Shown one piece after another: positions 1 through 14,000 of a stretch of DNA of 64,000 nucleotides (position 1 is the first letter of the stretch; every line of letters starts with the position of its first letter). The DNA lies in the NCBI GenBank assembly GCA_946800325.1, contig CAMPEJ010000009.1:372001-436000 (forward strand). The letters run 5' to 3'. A program made the position numbers and the translations under genes. A model generated the notes under the pieces. It saw nothing but the letters and a program-made list of their open reading frames with translations. It was not told where the DNA came from and made no database searches. Source of the stretch: Luzula sylvatica. Taxonomy: Eukaryota > Streptophyta > Magnoliopsida > Poales > Juncaceae.

Positions 1-1736
1 AAATGTTATGTGGTAAAAGATACGATTCGAATAATCTAAAAATATGTTATTTGAACTCCCCAAAGCATAGACACATTGTTTTGAATCGAAAAACAAACTT
101 TCTTAGTGTTTGTAAATTTTGGTGAAATGTTATGTAGTAAAAGATACGATTCAAATGATCTCAAAATACGTTATTTGAAATCCCCAAAGCATAAACATAT
201 TGTTTTGAATCGAAAAACAAACTTTCTTAGTGTTTGTAAATTTTGGTGAAATGTTATGTGGTAAAAGATACGATTCAAATGATCTCAAAATACATTATTT
301 GAACTCCCCAAAGCAGAAACAGATTGTTTTGAATCGAAAAACAAACTTTCTTAGTGTTTGTAAATTTTGGTGAAATGTTATGTAGTAAAAGATACGATTC
401 AAATGATCTCAAAATACGTTATTTGAACTCCCCAAAGCATAAACAGATTGTTTTGAATCGAAAAACAAACTTTCTTAGTGTTTGTAAATTTTGGTGAAAT
501 GTTATGTAGTAAAAGATACGATTCCAATGATCTCAAAATACGTTATTTGAACTCCCCAAAGCATAAACAGATTGTTTTGAATCGAAAAACAAACTTTCTT
601 AGTGTTTGTAAATTTTGGTGAAATGTTATGTAGTAAAAGATACGATTCAAATGATCTCAAAATACGTTATTTGAACTCCCCAAAGCACAAACAGATTGTT
701 TTGAATCGAAAAACAAACTTTCTTAGTGTTTGTAAATTTTGGTGAAATGTTATGTGGTAAAAGATACGATTCGAATGATCTACAAATATGTTATTTGAAC
801 TCCCCAAAGCTTAAACAAATTGTTTTGATTCGAAAAACAAACTTTCTTAGTGTTTGTAAATTTTGGTGAAATGTTATTTAGTAAAAGATACGATTCAAAT
901 GATCTCAAAATACGTTATTTGAACTCCCCAAAGCATAAACAGATTGTTTTGAATCGAAAATTAAACTTTCTTAGTGTTTGTAAATTTTGGTGAAATGTTA
1001 TGTGGTAAAAGATACGATTCAAATGATCTCAAAATACGTTATTTGAAATCCCCAAAGCATAAACAGATTGTTTTGAATCGAAAAACAAACTTTCTTAGTG
1101 TTTGTAAATTTTGGTGAAATGTTATGTAGTAAAAGATACGATTCAAATGATCTCAAAATACGTTATTTGAAATCCCCAAAGCATAAACAGATTGTTTTGA
1201 ATCGAAAAACAAACTTTCTTAGTGTTTGTAAATTTTGGTGAAATGTTATGTAGTAAAAGATACGATTCAAATGATCTCAAAATACGTTATTTGAAATCCC
1301 CAAAGCATAAACAGATTGTTTTGAATCGAAAAACAAACTTTCTTAGTGTTTGTAAATTTTGGTGAAATGTTATGTAGTAAAAGATACGATTCAAATGATC
1401 TCAAAATACGTTATTTGAAATCCCCAAAGCATAAACAGATTGTTTTGAATCGAAAAACAAACTTTCTTAGTGTTTGTAAATTTTGGTGAAATGTTATGTG
1501 GTAAAAGATACGATTCAAATGATCTCAAAATACATTATTTGAACTCCCCAAAGCAGAAACAGATTGTTTTGAATCGAAAAACAAACTTTCTTAGTGTTTG
1601 TAAATTTTGGTGAAATGTTATGTAGTAAAAGATACGATTCAAATGATCTCAAAATACGTTATTTGAACTCCCCAAAGCATAAACAGATTGTTTTGAATCG
1701 AAAAACAAACTTTCTTAGTGTTTGTAAATTTTGGTG
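1..1736 (+). repeat. 14-monomer block duplicated at 5210-6945
   Basis: The series of variant monomers from 1 (CGAATAATC, GCATAGACACATTG) through GCTTAAAC (in the monomer at 745) and the rare GTTATTTAG (monomer at 869) recurs in the same order at 5210-6945, an offset of 5,209 bp (42 monomers plus the extra base near 5077). The copies diverge at the next monomer: 1737 has GATAGGATTC, while 6946 has CTCAATATACG. This is a segmental duplication within the array. Confidence 0.85.
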
Positions 1737-4700
1737 AAATGTTATGTAGTAAAAGATAGGATTCCAATGATCTCAAAATACGTTATTTGAACTCTCCAAA
1801 GCATAAACATATTGTTTTGAATCGAAAAACAAACTTTCTTAGTGTTTGTAAATTTTGGTGAAATGTTATGTGGTAAAAGATACGATTCGAATGATCTACA
1901 AATACTTTATTTGAACTCCCCAAAGCATAAACAGATTGTTTTGAATCGAAATTTAAACTTTCTTAGTGTTTGTAAATTTTGGTGAAATGTTATGTGGTAA
2001 AAGATACGATTCAAATGATCTCAAAATACGTTATTTGAAATCCCCAAAGCATAAACAGATTGTTTTGAATCGAAAAACAAACTTTCTTAGTGTTTGTAAA
2101 GTTTGGTGAAATGTTATGTGGTAAAAGATACGATTCAAATGATCTCAAAATAAGTTATTTGAACTCCCCAAAGCATAAACAGATTGTTTTGAATCGAAAA
2201 ACACACTTTCTTAGTGTTTGTAAATTTTGGTGAAATGTTATGTAGTAAAAGATACGATTCCAATGATCTCAAAATACGTTATTTGAACTCCCCAAAGCAT
2301 AAACAGATTGTTTTGAACCGAAAAACAAACTTTCTTAGTGTTTGTAAATTTTGGTGAAATGTTACGTAGTAAAAGATACGATTCAAATGATCTCAAAATA
2401 CGTTATTTGAACTCCCCAAAGCATAAGCAGATTGTTTTGAATCGAAAAACAAACTTTCTTAGTGTTTGTAAATTTTGGTGAAAGGTTATGTGTTAAAAGA
2501 TACGATTCAAATGATCTCAATATACGTTATTTGAACTCCCCAAAGCATAAACAGATTGTTTTGAATCGAAAAACAAACTTTCTTAGTGTTTGTAAATTTT
2601 GGTGAAATGTTACGTAGTAAAAGATACGATTCAAATGATCTCAAAATACGTTATTTGAACTCCCCAAAGCATAAGCAGATTGTTTTGAATCGAAAAACAA
2701 ACTTTCTTAGTGTTTGTAAATTTTGGTGAAATGTTATGTGGTAAAAGATACGATTTGAATGATCTAAAAATATGTTATTTGAACTCCCCAAAGCATAGAC
2801 AAATTGTTTTGAATCGAAAAACAAACTTTCTTAGTGTTTGTAAATTTTGGTGAAATGTTATGTAGTAAAACATACGATTCAAATGATCTCAAAATACGTT
2901 ATTTGAACTCCCCAAAGCATAAACAGATTGTTTTGAATCGAAAAACAAACTTTCTTAGTGTTTGTAAATTTTGGTGAAATGTTATGTGGTAAAAGATACG
3001 ATTCAAATGATCTCTAAATACGTTATTTGAACTCCCCAAAGCATAAACAAATTGTTTTGAATCGAAAAACAAACTTTCTTAGTGTTTGTAAATTTTTGTG
3101 AAATGTTATGTGGTAAAAGATACGATTCCAATGATCTCAAAATACGTTATTTGAACTCCCCAAAGCATAAACAGATTGTTTTGAATCGAAAAACAAACTT
3201 TCTTAGTGTTTGTAAATTTTGGTGAAATGTTATGTAGTAAAAGATACGATTCAAATGATCTCAAAATACGTTATTTGAACTCCCCAAAGCACAAACAGAT
3301 TGTTTTGAATCGAAAAACAAACTTTCTTAGTGTTTGTAAATTTTGGTGAAATGTTATGTGGTAAAAGATACGATTCGAATGATCTACCAATATGTTATTT
3401 GAACTCCCCAAAGCATAAACAAATTGTTTTGATTCGAAAAACAAACTTTCTTAGTGTTTGTAAATTTTGGTGAAATGTTATGTAGTAAAAGATACGATTC
3501 AAATGATCTCAAAATATGTTATTTGAACTCCCCAAAGCATAAACAGATTGTTTTGAATCGAAAATTAAACTTTCTTAGTGTTTGTAAATTTTGGTGAAAT
3601 GTTATGTGGTAAAAGATACGATTCAAATGATCTCAAAATACGTTATTTGAAATCCCCAAAGCATAAACAGATTGTTTTGAATCGAAAAACAAACTTTCTT
3701 AGTGTTTGTAAATTTTGGTGAAATGTTATGTAGTAAAAGATACGATTCAAATGATCTCAAAATACGTTATTTGAAATCCCCAAAGCATAAACAGATTGTT
3801 TTGAATCGAAAAACAAACTTTCTTAGTGTTTGTAAATTTTGGTGAAATGTTATGTGGTAAAAGATACGATTCAAATGATCTCAAAATACATTATTTGAAC
3901 TCCCCAAAGCAGAAACAGATTGTTTTGAATCGAAAAACAAACTTTCTTAGTGTTTGTAAATTTTGGTGAAATGTTATGTAGTAAAAGATACGATTCAAAT
4001 GATCTCAAAATACGTTATTTGAACTCCCCAAAGCATAAACAGATTGTTTTGAATCGAAAAACAAACTTTCTTAGTGTTTGTAAATTTTGGTGAAATGTTA
4101 TGTGGTAAAAGATACGATTCGAATGATCTACCAATACGTTATTTGAACTCCCCAAAGCATAAACAAATTGTTTTGATTCGAAAAACAAACTTTCTTAGTG
4201 TTTGTAAATTTTGGTGAAATGTTATGTAGTAAAAGATACGATTCAAATGATCTCAAAATACGTTATTTGAACTCCCCAAAGCATAAACAGATTGTTTTGA
4301 ATCGAAAATTAAACTTTCTTAGTGTTTGTAAATTTTGGTGAAATGTTATGTGGTAAAAGATACGATTCAAATGATCTCAAAATACGTTATTTGAAATCCC
4401 CAAAGCATAAACAGATTGTTTTGAATCGAAAAACAAACTTTCTTAGTGTTTGTAAATTTTGGTGAAATGTTATGTAGTAAAAGATACGATTCAAATGATC
4501 TCAAAATACGTTATTTGAAATCCCCAAAGCATAAACAGATTGTTTTGAATCGAAAAACAAACTTTCTTAGTGTTTGTAAATTTTGGTGAAATGTTATGTG
4601 GTAAAAGATACGATTCAAATGATCTCAAAATACATTATTTGAACTCCCCAAAGCAGAAACAGATTGTTTTGAATCGAAAAACAAACTTTCTTAGTGTTTG

Positions 4701-5076
4701 TAAATTTTGGTGAAATGTTATGTAGTAAAAGATACGATTCAAATGATCTCAAAATACGTTATTTGAACTCCCCAAAGCATAAACAGATTGTTTTGAATCG
4801 AAAAACAAACTTTCTTAGTGTTTGTAAATTTTGGTGAAATGTTATGTAGTAAAAGATACGATTCCAATGATCTCAATATACGTTATTTGAACTCCCCAAA
4901 GCGTAAACAGATTGTTTTGAATCGAAAAACAAACTTTCTTAGTGTTTGTAAATTTTGGTGAAATGTTATGTGGTAAAAGATACGATTCAAATGATCTCAA
5001 TATACGTTATTTGAACTCCCCAAAGCATAAACAGATTCTTTTGAATCGAAAAACAAACTTTCTTAGTGTTTGTAAA

Positions 5077-5081
5077 TTTTT
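5077..5081 (+). other. one-base insertion in the satellite phase
   Basis: The usual TAAATTTTGG reads TAAATTTTTGG here, so this monomer is 125 bp. It shifts the satellite phase by +1 until the compensating deletion near 18455. The open frame 4942-5139 exists only because of this extra base and is not a gene. Confidence 0.9.
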
Positions 5082-8000
5082 GGTGAAATGTTATGTAGTA
5101 AAAGATACGATTCAAATGATCTCAAAATACGTTATTTGAACTCCCCAAAGCATAAACAGATTGTTTTGAATCGAAAAACAAACTTTCTTTGTGTTTGTAA
5201 ATTTTGGTGAAATGTTATGTGGTAAAAGATACGATTCGAATAATCTAAAAATATGTTATTTGAACTCCCCAAAGCATAGACACATTGTTTTGAATCGAAA
5301 AACAAACTTTCTTAGTGTTTGTAAATTTTGGTGAAATGTTATGTAGTAAAAGATACGATTCAAATGATCTCAAAATACGTTATTTGAAATCCCCAAAGCA
5401 TAAACATATTGTTTTGAATCGAAAAACAAACTTTCTTAGTGTTTGTAAATTTTGGTGAAATGTTATGTGGTAAAAGATACGATTCAAATGATCTCAAAAT
5501 ACATTATTTGAACTCCCCAAAGCAGAAACAGATTGTTTTGAATCGAAAAACAAACTTTCTTAGTGTTTGTAAATTTTGGTGAAATGTTATGTAGTAAAAG
5601 ATACGATTCAAATGATCTCAAAATACGTTATTTGAACTCCCCAAAGCATAAACAGATTGTTTTGAATCGAAAAACAAACTTTCTTAGTGTTTGTAAATTT
5701 TGGTGAAATGTTATGTAGTAAAAGATACGATTCCAATGATCTCAAAATACGTTATTTGAACTCCCCAAAGCATAAACAGATTGTTTTGAATCGAAAAACA
5801 AACTTTCTTAGTGTTTGTAAATTTTGGTGAAATGTTATGTAGTAAAAGATACGATTCAAATGATCTCAAAATACGTTATTTGAACTCCCCAAAGCACAAA
5901 CAGATTGTTTTGAATCGAAAAACAAACTTTCTTAGTGTTTGTAAATTTTGGTGAAATGTTATGTGGTAAAAGATACGATTCGAATGATCTACAAATATGT
6001 TATTTGAACTCCCCAAAGCTTAAACAAATTGTTTTGATTCGAAAAACAAACTTTCTTAGTGTTTGTAAATTTTGGTGAAATGTTATTTAGTAAAAGATAC
6101 GATTCAAATGATCTCAAAATACGTTATTTGAACTCCCCAAAGCATAAACAGATTGTTTTGAATCGAAAATTAAACTTTCTTAGTGTTTGTAAATTTTGGT
6201 GAAATGTTATGTGGTAAAAGATACGATTCAAATGATCTCAAAATACGTTATTTGAAATCCCCAAAGCATAAACAGATTGTTTTGAATCGAAAAACAAACT
6301 TTCTTAGTGTTTGTAAATTTTGGTGAAATGTTATGTAGTAAAAGATACGATTCAAATGATCTCAAAATACGTTATTTGAAATCCCCAAAGCATAAACAGA
6401 TTGTTTTGAATCGAAAAACAAACTTTCTTAGTGTTTGTAAATTTTGGTGAAATGTTATGTAGTAAAAGATACGATTCAAATGATCTCAAAATACGTTATT
6501 TGAAATCCCCAAAGCATAAACAGATTGTTTTGAATCGAAAAACAAACTTTCTTAGTGTTTGTAAATTTTGGTGAAATGTTATGTAGTAAAAGATACGATT
6601 CAAATGATCTCAAAATACGTTATTTGAAATCCCCAAAGCATAAACAGATTGTTTTGAATCGAAAAACAAACTTTCTTAGTGTTTGTAAATTTTGGTGAAA
6701 TGTTATGTGGTAAAAGATACGATTCAAATGATCTCAAAATACATTATTTGAACTCCCCAAAGCAGAAACAGATTGTTTTGAATCGAAAAACAAACTTTCT
6801 TAGTGTTTGTAAATTTTGGTGAAATGTTATGTAGTAAAAGATACGATTCAAATGATCTCAAAATACGTTATTTGAACTCCCCAAAGCATAAACAGATTGT
6901 TTTGAATCGAAAAACAAACTTTCTTAGTGTTTGTAAATTTTGGTGGAATGTTATGTAGTAAAAGATACGATTCCAATGATCTCAATATACGTTATTTGAA
7001 CTCCCCAAAGCATAAACAGATTGTTTTGAATCGAAAAACAAACTTTCTTAGTGTTTGTAAATTTTGGTGAAATGTTATGTGGTAAAAGATACGATTCAAA
7101 TGATCTCAATATACGTTATTTGAACTCCCCAAAGCATAAACAGATTGTTTTGAATCGAAAAACAAACTTTCTTAGTGTTTGTAAATTTTGGTGAAATGTT
7201 ATGTAGTAAAAGATACGATTCAAATGATCTCAAAATACGTTATTTGAACTCCCCAAAGCATAAACAGATTGTTTTGAATCGAAAAACAAACTTTCTTTGT
7301 GTTTGTAAATTTTGGTGAAATGTTATGTGGTGAAAGATACGATTCGAATAATCTAAAAATATGTTATTTGAACTCCCCAAAGCATAGACACATTGTTTTG
7401 AATCGAAAAACAAACTTTCTTAGTGTTTGTAAATTTTGGTGAAATGTTATGTAGTAAAAGATACGATTCAAATGATCTCAAAATACGTTATTTGAAATCC
7501 CCAAAGCATAAACATATTGTTTTGAATCGAAAAACAAACTTTCTTAGTGTTTGTAAATTTTGGTGAAATGTTATGTGGTAAAAGATACGATTCAAATGAT
7601 CTCAAAATACATTATTTGAACTCCCCAAAGCAGAAACAGATTGTTTTGAATCGGAAAACAAACTTTCTTAGTGTTTGTAAATTTTGGTGAAATGTTATGT
7701 AGTAAAAGATACGATTCAAATGATCTCAAAATACGTTATTTGAACTCCCCAAAGCATAAACAGATTGTTTTGAATCGAAAAACAAACTTTCTTAGTGTTT
7801 GTAAATTTTGGTGAAATGTTATGTAGTAAAAGATACGATTCCAATGATCTCAAAATACGTTATTTGAACTCCCCAAAGCATAAACAGATTGTTTTGAATC
7901 GAAAAACAAACTTTCTTAGTGTTTGTAAATTTTGGTGAAATGTTATGTAGTAAAAGATACGATTCAAATGATCTCAAAATACGTTATTTGAAATCCCCAA

Positions 8001-11000
8001 AGCATAAACAGATTGTTTTGAATCGAAAAACAAACTTTCTTAGTGTTTGTAAATTTTGGTGAAATGTTATGTGGTAAAAGATACGATTTGAATGATCTAA
8101 AAATATGTTATTTGAACTCCCCAAAGCATAGACAAATTGTTTTGAATCGAAAAACAAACTTTCTTAGTGTTTGTAAATTTTGGTGAAATGTTACGTAGTA
8201 AAAGATACGATTCAAATGATCTCAAAATACGTTATTTGAACTCCCCAAAGCATAAACAGATTGTTTTGAATCGAAAAACAAACTTTCTTAGTGTTTGTAA
8301 ATTTTGGTGAAATGTTATGTGGTAAAAGATACGATTTGAATGATCTAAAAATATATTATTTGATCTCCCCAAAGCATAGACAAATTGTTTTGAATCGAAA
8401 AACAAACTTTCTTAGTGTTTGTAAATTTTGGTGAAATGTTATGTAGTAAAACATACGATTCAAATGATCTCAAAATACGTTATTTGAACTCCCCAAAGCA
8501 TAAACAGATTGTTTTGAATCGAAAAACAAACTTTCTTAGTGTTTGTAAATTTTGGTGAAATGTTATGTGGTAAAAGATACGATTCAAATGATCTCTAAAT
8601 ACATTATTTGAACTCCCCAAAGCAGAAACAGATTGTTTTGAATCGAAAAACAAACTTTCTTAGTGTTTGTAAATTTTGGTGAAATGTTATGTAGTAAAAG
8701 ATACGATTCAAATGATCTCAAAATACGTTATTTGAACTCCCCAAAGCATAAACAGATTGTTTTGAATCGAAAAACAAACTTTCATAGTGTTTGTAAATTT
8801 TGGTGGAATGTTATGTAGTAAAAGATACGATTCCAATGATCTCAATATACGTTATTTGAACTCCCCAAAGCATAAACAGATTGTTTTGAATCGAAAAACA
8901 AACTTTCTTAGTGTTTGTAAATTTTGGTGAAATGTTATGTGGTAAAAGATACGATTCAAATGATCTCAATATACGTTATTTGAACTCCCCAAAGCATAAA
9001 CAGATTGTTTTGAATCGAAAAACAAACTTTCTTAGTGTTTGTAAATTTTGGTGAAATGTTATGTAGTAAAAGATACGATTCAAATGATCTCAAAATACGT
9101 TATTTGAACTCCCCAAAGCATAAACAGATTGTTTTGAATCGAAAAACAAACTTTCTTTGTGTTTGTAAATTTTGGTGAAATGTTATGTGGTGAAAGATAC
9201 GATTCGAATAATCTAAAAATATGTTATTTGAACTCCCCAAAGCATAGACACATTGTTTTGAATCGAAAAACAAACTTTCTTAGTGTTTGTAAATTTTGGT
9301 GAAATGTTATGTAGTAAAAGATACGATTCAAATGATCTCAAAATACGTTATTTGAAATCCCCAAAGCATAAACATATTGTTTTGAATCGAAAAACAAACT
9401 TTCTTAGTGTTTGTAAATTTTGGTGAAATGTTATGTGGTAAAAGATACGATTCAAATGATCTCAAAATACATTATTTGAACTCCCCAAAGCAGAAACAGA
9501 TTGTTTTGAATCGAAAAACAAACTTTCTTAGTGTTTGTAAATTTTGGTGAAATGTTATGTAGTAAAAGATACGATTCAAATGATCTCAAAATACGTTATT
9601 TGAACTCCCCAAAGCATAAACAGATTGTTTTGAATCGAAAAACAAACTTTCTTAGTGTTTGTAAATTTTGGTGAAATGTTATGTAGTAAAAGATACGATT
9701 CCAATGATCTCAAAATACGTTATTTGAACTCCCCAAAGCATAAACAGATTGTTTTGAATCGAAAAACAAACTTTCTTAGTGTTTGTAAATTTTGGTGAAA
9801 TGTTATGTGGTAAAAGATACGATTCGAATGATCTACAAATACTTTATTTGAACTCCCCAAAGCATAAACAGATTGTTTTGAATCGAAATTTAAACTTTCT
9901 TAGTGTTTGTAAATTTTGGTGAAATGTTATGTGGTAAAAGATACGATTCAAATGATCTCAAAATACGTTATTTGAAATCCCCAAAGCATAAACAGATTGT
10001 TTTGAATCGAAAAACAAACTTTCTTAGTGTTTGTAAAGTTTGGTGAAATGTAATGTGGTAAAAGATACGATTCAAATGATCTCAAAATAAGTTATTTGAA
10101 CTCCCCAAAGCATAAACAGATTGTTTTGAATCGAAAAACACACTTTCTTAGTGTTTGTAAATTTTGGTGAAATGTTATGTAGTAAAAGATACGATTCCAA
10201 TGATCTCAAAATACGTTATTTGAACTCCCCAAAGCATAAACAGATTGTTTTGAATCGAAAAACAAACTTTCTTAGTGTTTGTAAATTTTGGTGAAATGTT
10301 ATGTGGTAAAAGATACGATTCAAATGATCTAAAAATATATTATTTGATCTCCCCAAAGCATAGACAAATTGTTTTGAATCGAAAAACAAACTTTCTTAGT
10401 GTTTGTAAATTTTGGTGAAATGTTATGTAGTAAAACATACGATTCAAATGATCTCAAAATACGTTATTTGAACTCCCCAAAGCATAAACAGATTGTTTTG
10501 AATCGAAAAACAAACTTTCTTAGTGTTTGTAAATTTTGGTGAAATGTTATGTGGTAAAAGATACGATTCAAATGATCTCTAAATACATTATTTGAACTCC
10601 CCAAAGCAGAAACAGATTGTTTTGAATCGAAAAACAAACTTTCTTAGTGTTTGTAAATTTTGGTGAAATGTTATGTAGTAAAAGATACGATTCAAATGAT
10701 CTCAAAATACGTTATTTGAACTCCCCAAAGCATAAACAGATTGTTTTGAATCGAAAAACAAACTTTCATAGTGTTTGTAAATTTTGGTGGAATGTTATGT
10801 AGTAAAAGATACGATTCCAATGATCTCAATATACGTTATTTGAACTCCCCAAAGCATAAACAGATTGTTTTGAATCGAAAAACAAACTTTCTTAGTGTTT
10901 GTAAATTTTGGTGAAATGTTATGTGGTAAAAGATACGATTCAAATGATCTCAATATACGTTATTTGAACTCCCCAAAGCATAAACAAATTGTTTTGAATC

Positions 11001-14000
11001 GAAAAACAAACTTTCTTAGTGTTTGTAAATTTTGGTGAAATGTTATGTAGTAAAAGATACGATTCAAATGATCTCAAAATACGTTATTTGAACTCCCCAA
11101 AGCATAAACAGATTGTTTTGAATCGAAAAACAAACTTTCTTTGTGTTTGTAAATTTTGGTGAAATGTTATGTGGTGAAAGATACGATTCGAATAATCTAA
11201 AAATATGTTATTTGAACTCCCCAAAGCATAGACACATTGTTTTGAATCGAAAAACAAACTTTCTTAGTGTTTGTAAATTTTGGTGAAATGTTATGTAGTA
11301 AAAGATACGATTCAAATGATCTCAAAATACGTTATTTGAAATCCCCAAAGCATAAACATATTGTTTTGAATCGAAAAACAAACTTTCTTAGTGTTTGTAA
11401 ATTTTGGTGAAATGTTATGTGGTAAAAGATACGATTCAAATGATCTCAAAATACATTATTTGAACTCCCCAAAGCAGAAACAGATTGTTTTGAATCGAAA
11501 AACAAACTTTCTTAGTGTTTGTAAATTTTGGTGAAATGTTATGTAGTAAAAGATACGATTCAAATGATCTCAAAATACGTTATTTGAACTCCCCAAAGCA
11601 TAAACAGATTGTTTTGAATCGAAAAACAAACTTTCTTAGTGTTTGTAAATTTTGGTGAAATGTTATGTAGTAAAAGATACGATTCCAATGATCTCAAAAT
11701 ACGTTATTTGAACTCCCCAAAGCATAAACAGATTGTTTTGAATCGAAAAACAAACTTTCTTAGTGTTTGTAAATTTTGGTGAAATGTTATGTGGTAAAAG
11801 ATACGATTCGAATGATCTACAAATACTTTATTTGAACTCCCCAAAGCATAAACAGATTGTTTTGAATCGAAAAACAAACTTTCTTAGTGTTTGTAAATTT
11901 TGGTGAAATGTTATGTGGTAAAAGATACGATTCAAATGATCTCAATATACGTTATTTGAACTCCCCAAAGCATAAACAGATTGTTTTGAATCGAAAAACA
12001 AACTTTCTTAGTGTTTGTAAATTTTGGTGAAATGTTACGTAGTAAAAGATACGATTCAAATGATCTCAAAATACGTTATTTGAACTCCCCAAAGCATAAA
12101 CAGATTGTTTTGAATCGAAAAACAAACTTTCTTAGTGTTTGTAAATTTTGGTGAAATGTTATGTGGTAAAAGATACGATTTGAATGATCTAAAAATATGT
12201 TATTTGAACTCCCCAAAGCATAGACAAATTGTTTTGAATCGAAAAACAAACTTTCTTAGTGTTTGTAAATTTTGGTGAAATGTTATGTAGTAAAACATAC
12301 GATTCAAATGATCTCAAAATACGTTATTTGAACTCCCCAAAGCATAAACAGATTGTTTTGAATCGAAAAACAAACTTTCTTAGTGTTTGTAAATTTTGGT
12401 GAAATGTTATGTGGTAAAAGATACGATTCAAATGATCTCTAAATACGTTATTTGAACTCCCCAAAGCATAAACAAATTGTTTTGAATCGAAAAACAAACT
12501 TTCTTAGTGTTTGTAAATTTTTGTGAAATGTTATGTGGTAAAAGATACGATTCCAATGATCTCAAAATACGTTATTTGAACTCCCCAAAGCATAAACAGA
12601 TTGTTTTGAATCGAAAAACAAACTTTCTTAGTGTTTGTAAATTTTGGTGAAATGTTATGTAGTAAAAGATACGATTCAAATGATCTCAAAATACGTTATT
12701 TGAACTCCCCAAAGCACAAACAGATTGTTTTGAATCGAAAAACAAACTTTCTTAGTGTTTGTAAATTTTGGTGAAATGTTATGTGGTAAAAGATACGATT
12801 CGAATGATCTACAAATATGTTATTTGAACTCCCCAAAGCATAAACAAATTGTTTTGATTCGAAAAACAAACTTTCTTAGTGTTTGTAAATTTTGGTGAAA
12901 TGTTATGTAGTAAAAGATACGATTCAAATGATCTCAAAATACGTTATTTGAACTCCCCAAAGCATAAACAGATTGTTTTGAATCGAAAATTAAACTTTCT
13001 TAGTGTTTGTAAATTTTGGTGAAATGTTATGTGGTAAAAGATACGATTCAAATGATCTCAAAATACGTTATTTGAAATCCCCAAAGCATAAACAGATTGT
13101 TTTGAATCGAAAAACAAACTTTCTTAGTGTTTGTAAATTTTGGTGAAATGTTATGTAGTAAAAGATACGATTCAAATGATCTCAAAATACGTTATTTGAA
13201 ATCCCCAAAGCATAAACAGATTGTTTTGAATCGAAAAACAAACTTTCTTAGTGTTTGTAAATTTTGGTGAAATGTTATGTAGTAAAAGATACGATTCAAA
13301 TGATCTCAAAATACGTTATTTGAAATCCCCAAAGCATAAACAGATTGTTTTGAATCGAAAAACAAACTTTCTTAGTGTTTGTAAATTTTGGTGAAATGTT
13401 ATGTAGTAAAAGATACGATTCAAATGATCTCAAAATACGTTATTTGAAATCCCCAAAGCATAAACAGATTGTTTTGAATCGAAAAACAAACTTTCTTAGT
13501 GTTTGTAAATTTTGGTGAAATGTTATGTGGTAAAAGATACGATTCAAATGATCTCAAAATACATTATTTGAACTCCCCAAAGCAGAAACAGATTGTTTTG
13601 AATCGAAAAACAAACTTTCTTAGTGTTTGTAAATTTTGGTGAAATGTTATGTAGTAAAAGATACGATTCAAATGATCTCAAAATACGTTATTTGAACTCC
13701 CCAAAGCATAAACAGATTGTTTTGAATCGAAAAACAAACTTTCTTAGTGTTTGTAAATTTTGGTGAAATGTTATGTAGTAAAAGATACGATTCCAATGAT
13801 CTCAATATACGTTATTTGAACTCCCCAAAGCATAAACAGATTGTTTTGAATCGAAAAACAAACTTTCTTAGTGTTTGTAAATTTTGGTGAAATGTTATGT
13901 GGTAAAAGATACGATTCAAATGATCTCAATATACGTTATTTGAACTCCCCAAAGCATAAATAGATTGTTTTGAATCGAAAAACAAACTTTCTTAGTGTTT

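Noticed and set aside
4942..5139. 65-residue open frame in the satellite
   Set aside because: It exists only because of the extra T at 5077-5081. The same peptide appears wherever the phase slips, and normal 124-bp monomers stop in all frames.
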